NCBI GenBank assembly: GCA_009602725.1 | Contig: WELB01000009.1 | Location: forward strand, 1,181,409-1,193,799 | Direction of reading: 5' to 3' | Length of the DNA: 12,391 bases | DNA from: Spirogloea muscicola | Lineage: Eukaryota; Streptophyta; Zygnematophyceae; Spirogloeales; Spirogloeaceae | Shown: in pieces, positions 7,973 to 12,391 of the stretch | How positions within the stretch are numbered: the stretch's first letter is position 1 | How the letters are laid out: each line of letters opens with the position of its first letter | Made by a program: the position numbers and the translations under genes | Notes under the pieces: model-generated | Seen by the model: only the letters and a program-made list of their open reading frames with translations | Told to the model about the DNA's origin: nothing | The model's database searches: none

Positions 7973-10900
7973 TTAGGCACTACGAGCCTTCAACTTCATC
8001 TTGCGAGGATTGCGGAGGCTATGGTGTTCTGCACGCAAAACAGCAAGTTCTTTGTTTAGCTCCACTGCCCGTGCCCGCTGGGTGTTGAGCTCAGCTTCAA
8101 GTGCCTCTTTGTCTTCCCCTAGTGCTACCTGCAAACGTGGACAGACACACCATCCTTTAGGGGTACGTCTTTGTTCCTAGAACCGCCAAGGTGACACCGA
8201 TGGACTTCTGACTGCAGCTGGTTGTGAAGCTTAGGCCGCAGTACATTGACGTTGAGGGTGAGCTGCAGTGCACTCTTCTCAGGTATAATTCTGCAGGCAA
8301 GCTACTGACTTTCTCTTACCTGAACGACTGTGAAGGTATTGTCAGAGGTTGCCAGGCGCTCTTGAGCATTACGGATCTCTCCACGAAGAGACTCGTTGGC
8401 CAGGTGCATGCTCTGGAAGTCTGCCTCTACCTTGAGTTGCTCGGCCTCAAGGCTGTCTGCCTTACTTTTGAGTGCAGCCTTTTGCAATCTCAGTACCTGT
8501 CGCATCAATGAGCTCATACCCTCGTTCATCGTGGCAACCCAAGCGCTAAGTACGAAGTAATGACTAGATGTGCAAGGCAATGTGGCTCATGCTACTACTG
8601 TTACATGTAGCACATAAGACACTGCTGCGAAGCTATTGGAGCCAGCTGTACGCATGTGAAGTACATATACCTACTCTATGATATACTTGTCCATCCTGTT
8701 CCGGTGCTTGTATGAGAGCCAATAAAAGCAGTTTGAAGAAAACATGCCTTGGCGGTGAAAGAAAGTGGCAGTCTTTTGTCATTAGCAGCCTGTTCAAGAA
8801 CTTCAGCAGATAACTTGGATGGCTCAATGAGCTCCAAGAGGCTTCCAAGCTCCCCATCTGAAATCCTCTCATGGGCTCGCAGGAACTCCTCCAGGGCCTG
8901 GTATATATTGGACCAGCAACAGTCGTTCATCGGTGCAAGGACAAGCACGAGCTCTGAATCTAATGCAAATGCAGGTGCGCTTCAAAGCTGTTGCATGGAC
9001 CTGGGCATGGTGTTTATGATGTGCAATCATGCACGAGACTACTTTCGAGTATTACCACAAAAAGTTGGTCGTGGCTGGGCCGGGCCTGATCTGATAGCAC
9101 CATGGCCAATCCCTTGAATTCCATGCTGCCAATGTTATGCGTGTCACGTCGTCTTGAGAGCTCAGCAAGATAGTGGTCTATCAGTCTAGCAGCTGCCTGC
9201 AACGCAGTCTCTGGGTCAGGCAAAGAGGCCAGGTGGTCTGCGAAAGTGAATCCAGTCAATAGGCCCTGCAAACACAGAAAGTTGTAAACATGGCATCTTT
9301 TAGGCGTGACCATCAAAAGCAACGTAACAACACCACAGTCAAGGTAGTGTTAACGGTCGAGATTATGACATATGTCCTGAATCAGAGCACAGCAGGATAA
9401 GACCTTAGACGCCTTATGCCTCTTCGGGCACGCAATTGTCTTAATCTAACTTAGCAAACTATTAGCATCACCGCTGTGTACGTTATGACCGTAAGTCGGC
9501 AAGATTTTTACATCTTGCCCATACAGTAAGAGCTTGAGGGAAGCCAATTTTGACTGCACACCTGAACGTCGCTGATCTCCAGAAGTAGCAGGTCCTCCAG
9601 ACTAGCTTGATCAAACAGCTCACCTGCCCGCCTGATATGTCAGACAGTCTGTAGTCGTTGTTACTGATCAATTTACATCTGGCTCAAATATTTGCATCCA
9701 AGATCTACCTTTACAACCCATGCACAAGTACTTGCATCTTTGCCTTTTACCATCTTACCGGTGGAGCTGGTATTTGCTGTCCTTGGAAGCGTTAAGCATG
9801 ATGGCCAAGCGCAGCAAAGTCAGCAAATGCTTGATGGACACGCAGCCTTTCCCCTGAGGAAGTAGGAAGACGAGGGCCTCCAGTGTCCTCCTGAAGTTGT
9901 GTTGCTTGTCTGCGACACTTGAGTCGCCTGACATCTGCTTAATGCTGGGAAGCCACACATTACCATAGGCTTCAACTGCCAGTGCAATCTCCTCGTCTGG
10001 CAATCCAGCACTCTGTAATGCACTTCCCACAAAAGAAGTGAAGTCAAGGGGACCAACTCCAGAAGTAATGATCCTTCATTTGCATCATGAAGTAAGCGAG
10101 TGCACCGTGCATAAGATGGAAAGAGCAGTCAGGGAAGTGGCACATATATCTTTGGACGATTATGCTTCCTGTCTGAGTAGGCTAGCTGTCAAAAGGATGA
10201 GCCCAAACTACTTCATGAGGAACTGTTACTGTGCTGAAATTATTCATCCCAGCGGAAGTACTCACTTTGAAGTCGGCTACCAGCCTGACAAACATGTCAA
10301 GCTTCAGGTTGATAACGCCGGCGTCAAGGTGCACCTCTCCTTTTCGCAGCTGAGAGCAATGGATGCACACCAGCTTGTGCTTATACCTTCCTGAATTCTG
10401 GGGCCTCGGCTTTTGAGAAGTGCTTGCAATGTAGTCTGGTAGTGCATCGTAGTGCTACTCGATGTAGCATGTTGTTAGCTAATGCAGGAGCTCTTATGTA
10501 CTGCGCCTTAAGCTTGCATCACTATCCAGAGCTTAAGCTGTTGCTGGAATCATGAACAACCCACCTTGTGGTGCTTGACAGCTGAAGCAGAAACAGCGCC
10601 AGTGCACCGAGATACCAGGCCAACGGCATCCGCTGTGGGCACAAGGTCCTCGCAAGCCTTCAACATGGCCAAGGCCTGCTGCCAATCCTTGAGATAGCCC
10701 TGCATTGGCCAGACCAGACTTTCAGGAAATGGGCGCCTGCCTAATGTCAGAATCGCCTTTGCTTACTATATGACGTAAGACACACCACCACCAGCAGCCT
10801 GGCGTGCTAAGATGAGGAGACGAGTCTGATAGGTAGGCAGGGAAGCTGGCATGCATGCTGCAGAACTGTCATAGCCACTTTCAGTATCTATCAATGTCAC

Positions 10901-11856
10901 CTTAACATGCTTTTCAGCCAAGGAGAGGAGGTTGCCGCCACTCTTGTTCCCCATGCCCCGCTTTGAGTCATCGGTCAGATTGAGGATCGTAGCTGCCGCA
11001 CATTGCTCAATCGCAGTTGTGTCACGTTTAAGCAGCACGACACCTTCAACATGATGTGACATTTGCTGATACAAACGTGCTGCACCTCTCAGAACTTTGA
11101 TACATAGCAGAGGCAACAAGGCAAAAGAAAATATCAAAGGCACATATCCCAAGCTTTCCACAATGGCACTGCCTGTTTGCTGCTGTTAACTGGGCAGTCT
11201 GCTGCCTCGGGCTCACCGCAGCAGCGGAGTGCCGCAATGTTGGTGGCATTGATGCTTATGTCAATGCCGTAGCAGAAGTTGGCAACGAGCTTGAAGGCCT
11301 CCGGGCCACCAGGGAGGCCGGGCAAGCGTAGCAAATTCTTGTTCTCACGTGTGCTGTCCTCGATCGTTTGCTCAAGGAAGAAGTCGCTGCGTGAGTAGAG
11401 CGGAAACTTGTGCACTGCAAATTCAGTACCATCGACGATGACCAGCAGGTCGCTCTGCTCGGCAAAGTTGCCACTGAGGTGTGAGTCCTGGCTGCAAATT
11501 GCTCAAGCAGGTGTACTTCGAGGTGAGGATGCTCGGCCTCAGTGTTCAAATCCTAACCTACCAAAGAGGATGCGCACTCTTTGAGCCTATATCATGATTG
11601 CTGCGCAGAAGCGAGTGGCACACGCTACGACAAGGATGTACTACGCCAAAAGCCATCAAGGCTGTCATGATTGCTGCAGAAGCATACTGTCAGGGAAGTG
11701 GCTGGCTGCAGCTGCATGCTGCACCTTCATTCCAGCCTTCTTGAGCCACGTAGCCTCTAGTGCTGGCTGAGTGCCACTGTCTGTGCCGGCAAGGCCATTC
11801 TTGCGGACAGACGTCGGCGAGCCCCTGGCAACGGGCCCCGCCAGCATCGCCGCCAT
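7973..11856 (-). CDS. NPH3/RPT2-like (NRL) protein: BTB, NPH3 domain, coiled coil
   Basis: Probable substrate adaptor for CUL3 ubiquitin ligase, as in land-plant phototropin signalling. Minus-strand exons: 11856-11688, 11586-11562 (micro-exon, tentative), 11491-11217, 10992-10901, 10699-10565, 10349-10266, 10012-9759, 9631-9562, 9265-9056, 8897-about 8687, about 8563-8320, 8128-7973 (stop TAA). About 640 residues, normal for the family. BTB at roughly 70-160: LLVIVDGTEFAVHKFPLYSR, then FKLVANFCYGIDISIN and NIAALRCC. NPH3 domain at roughly 165-500: ILNLTDDS, GNLLSLAE, WQQALAMLKACEDL, GLPDEEIALAVEAYGNVWLP, LEALVFLLPQGKGCVSIKHL, GELFDQASLEDLLL, ARPSHDQLFVALEEFL, ANDKRLPL. The last two exons (about 130 residues) are rich in Leu, Glu, Lys, Arg and Ala with heptad-like spacing, ending in the basic tail RNPRKMKLKARSA. 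Internal exons 11491 to 9056 join in phase and match the family closely. Unsure: the N-terminal splicing (a simpler join from GTGCAG at 11724 to 11488 also works) and the join between 8687 and 8563, whose phases do not agree directly. Confidence 0.9.
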
Positions 11857-12391
11857 GGTGTGGTCCGCACTCGGCGGGAGACGGACGTCTTCTGAAGCTG
11901 AAAGTTTCGAGTGGCGTCGCAGGCAGTAAGGAAGTAGCGAGCTCGGCGCCTAGGGAAGCGCCACCAGATGGCCAGCAATCTGCGCGACCGGCGGCAGCGG
12001 CGACGCCGGCGCCGGCGCGGGCGCTTGCTTGGATGCGGCGCACGCCGAGGGCGGAGCAGCTGCAGATAGTGGGAATGAGAACGGCGCGCCTCCCTCCTCC
12101 CTGTCGTTGTCACTGTCATGGCTATCCTCTGAGAGTTATTCTCAGCAGCTGCATTCTTCCCTCTGGCCCTCCCTCGTCCGTCGACAGAGCTGCGGGAGGC
12201 CCTCGCGAGGTCCGCGCCGCGGTTGGCGATCACGAAGCGGGCGCGGCGGACGGGACCGCGGCGGGTGGCCGGGCGTGCGGTCTTGTCCATGGCCGCCGGC
12301 CCCTGGACGGTACGGCCCGCGGTGGCGGCCGCGGGCGCGGGGAACGGGGGGGAGGGAACGAGAGAGAGAGAGATAGAGGGGGGGGGGGGGG
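11857..12391 (-). promoter_or_regulatory. Leader and presumed promoter region of the long NRL gene
   Basis: GC-rich sequence directly upstream of the NRL start codon (ATG at 11856 with A at -3 and G at +4). It contains another minus-strand ATG at 12290, also in a good context (GGCCATGG). That opens a 177-codon frame, very rich in arginine, which overlaps the NRL start in a different frame and ends at 11757. This could be an upstream reading frame in the leader, or an alternative first exon. The minus strand also starts with a C run and CT repeats, like the pyrimidine patches common near plant transcription starts. No TATA box was identified. Confidence 0.4.
12360..12391. repeat. GA microsatellite and 14-base G run at the window edge
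   Basis: Seven GA units (12360-12373), then TAGA, then 14 consecutive G residues to the last base. Runs like these often mark assembly or read ends, so the last bases may be unreliable. Confidence 0.9.

Noticed and set aside
9483-9671. Minus-strand frame overlapping the long NRL gene
   Set aside because: It is a different frame from the NRL exon 9631-9562, which matches the NPH3 family (ELFDQASLEDLLL); the longer frame is by-product.
1-12391. Search for tRNA, rRNA, CRISPR arrays and transposase or reverse transcriptase genes
   Set aside because: I saw no cloverleaf with the conserved T-loop, no rRNA-like sequence, no regular spacer-repeat array, and no transposase or polymerase motif in any frame I read.

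Overview
This is a eukaryotic, intron-rich window. Its two most recognisable genes are NPH3/RPT2-like (NRL) BTB proteins, a family I know only from streptophytes (land plants and their charophyte-grade algal relatives). The short introns (about 70-340 nt, GT-AG), GC-rich first exons and strong divergence from land-plant NRL proteins fit a streptophyte alga best. That placement is inference; nothing here fixes the species.

Layout. 276-1096 (+): the last three exons of a major intrinsic protein (aquaporin), whose 5' half lies before the window. 1097-1890: short spacer between convergent genes. 1891-3294 (-): a three-exon gene for a membrane-anchored RING-H2 protein. 3480-4267 (-): two exons of a divergent NRL gene holding the BTB domain and only the first part of the NPH3 domain. 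4268-7972: about 3.7 kb with no well-supported gene. It holds a GGC repeat, a cluster of direct and inverted repeats (4732-5112), two similar hydrophobic short reading frames (5784-6085), a perfect hairpin (6729-6761), a plausible small two-exon gene (6981-7332) and a 66-bp tandem duplication (7507-7640). 7973-11856 (-): a nearly complete NRL gene of about 12 exons, with BTB, full NPH3 domain, coiled coil and basic C-terminal tail. 11857-12391: its GC-rich upstream region, ending in GA and G runs.

How they relate. NRL proteins are substrate adaptors for CUL3 ubiquitin ligases in blue-light/phototropin signalling in land plants; RING-H2 proteins are E3 ligases themselves. The short NRL gene stops at an intron position shared with the long NRL gene. 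About 150 nt further on, the RING gene offers a same-phase (phase 0) exon start. So the two may be one transcript, giving a BTB-NPH3N-TM-RING protein of about 543 residues, or two adjacent genes, the first truncated. This is the most interesting question in the window. The 14-3-3-like last residues of the long NRL protein come next.

All exon boundaries were read by eye from splice signals, phase continuity and family fit; none is backed by transcripts.
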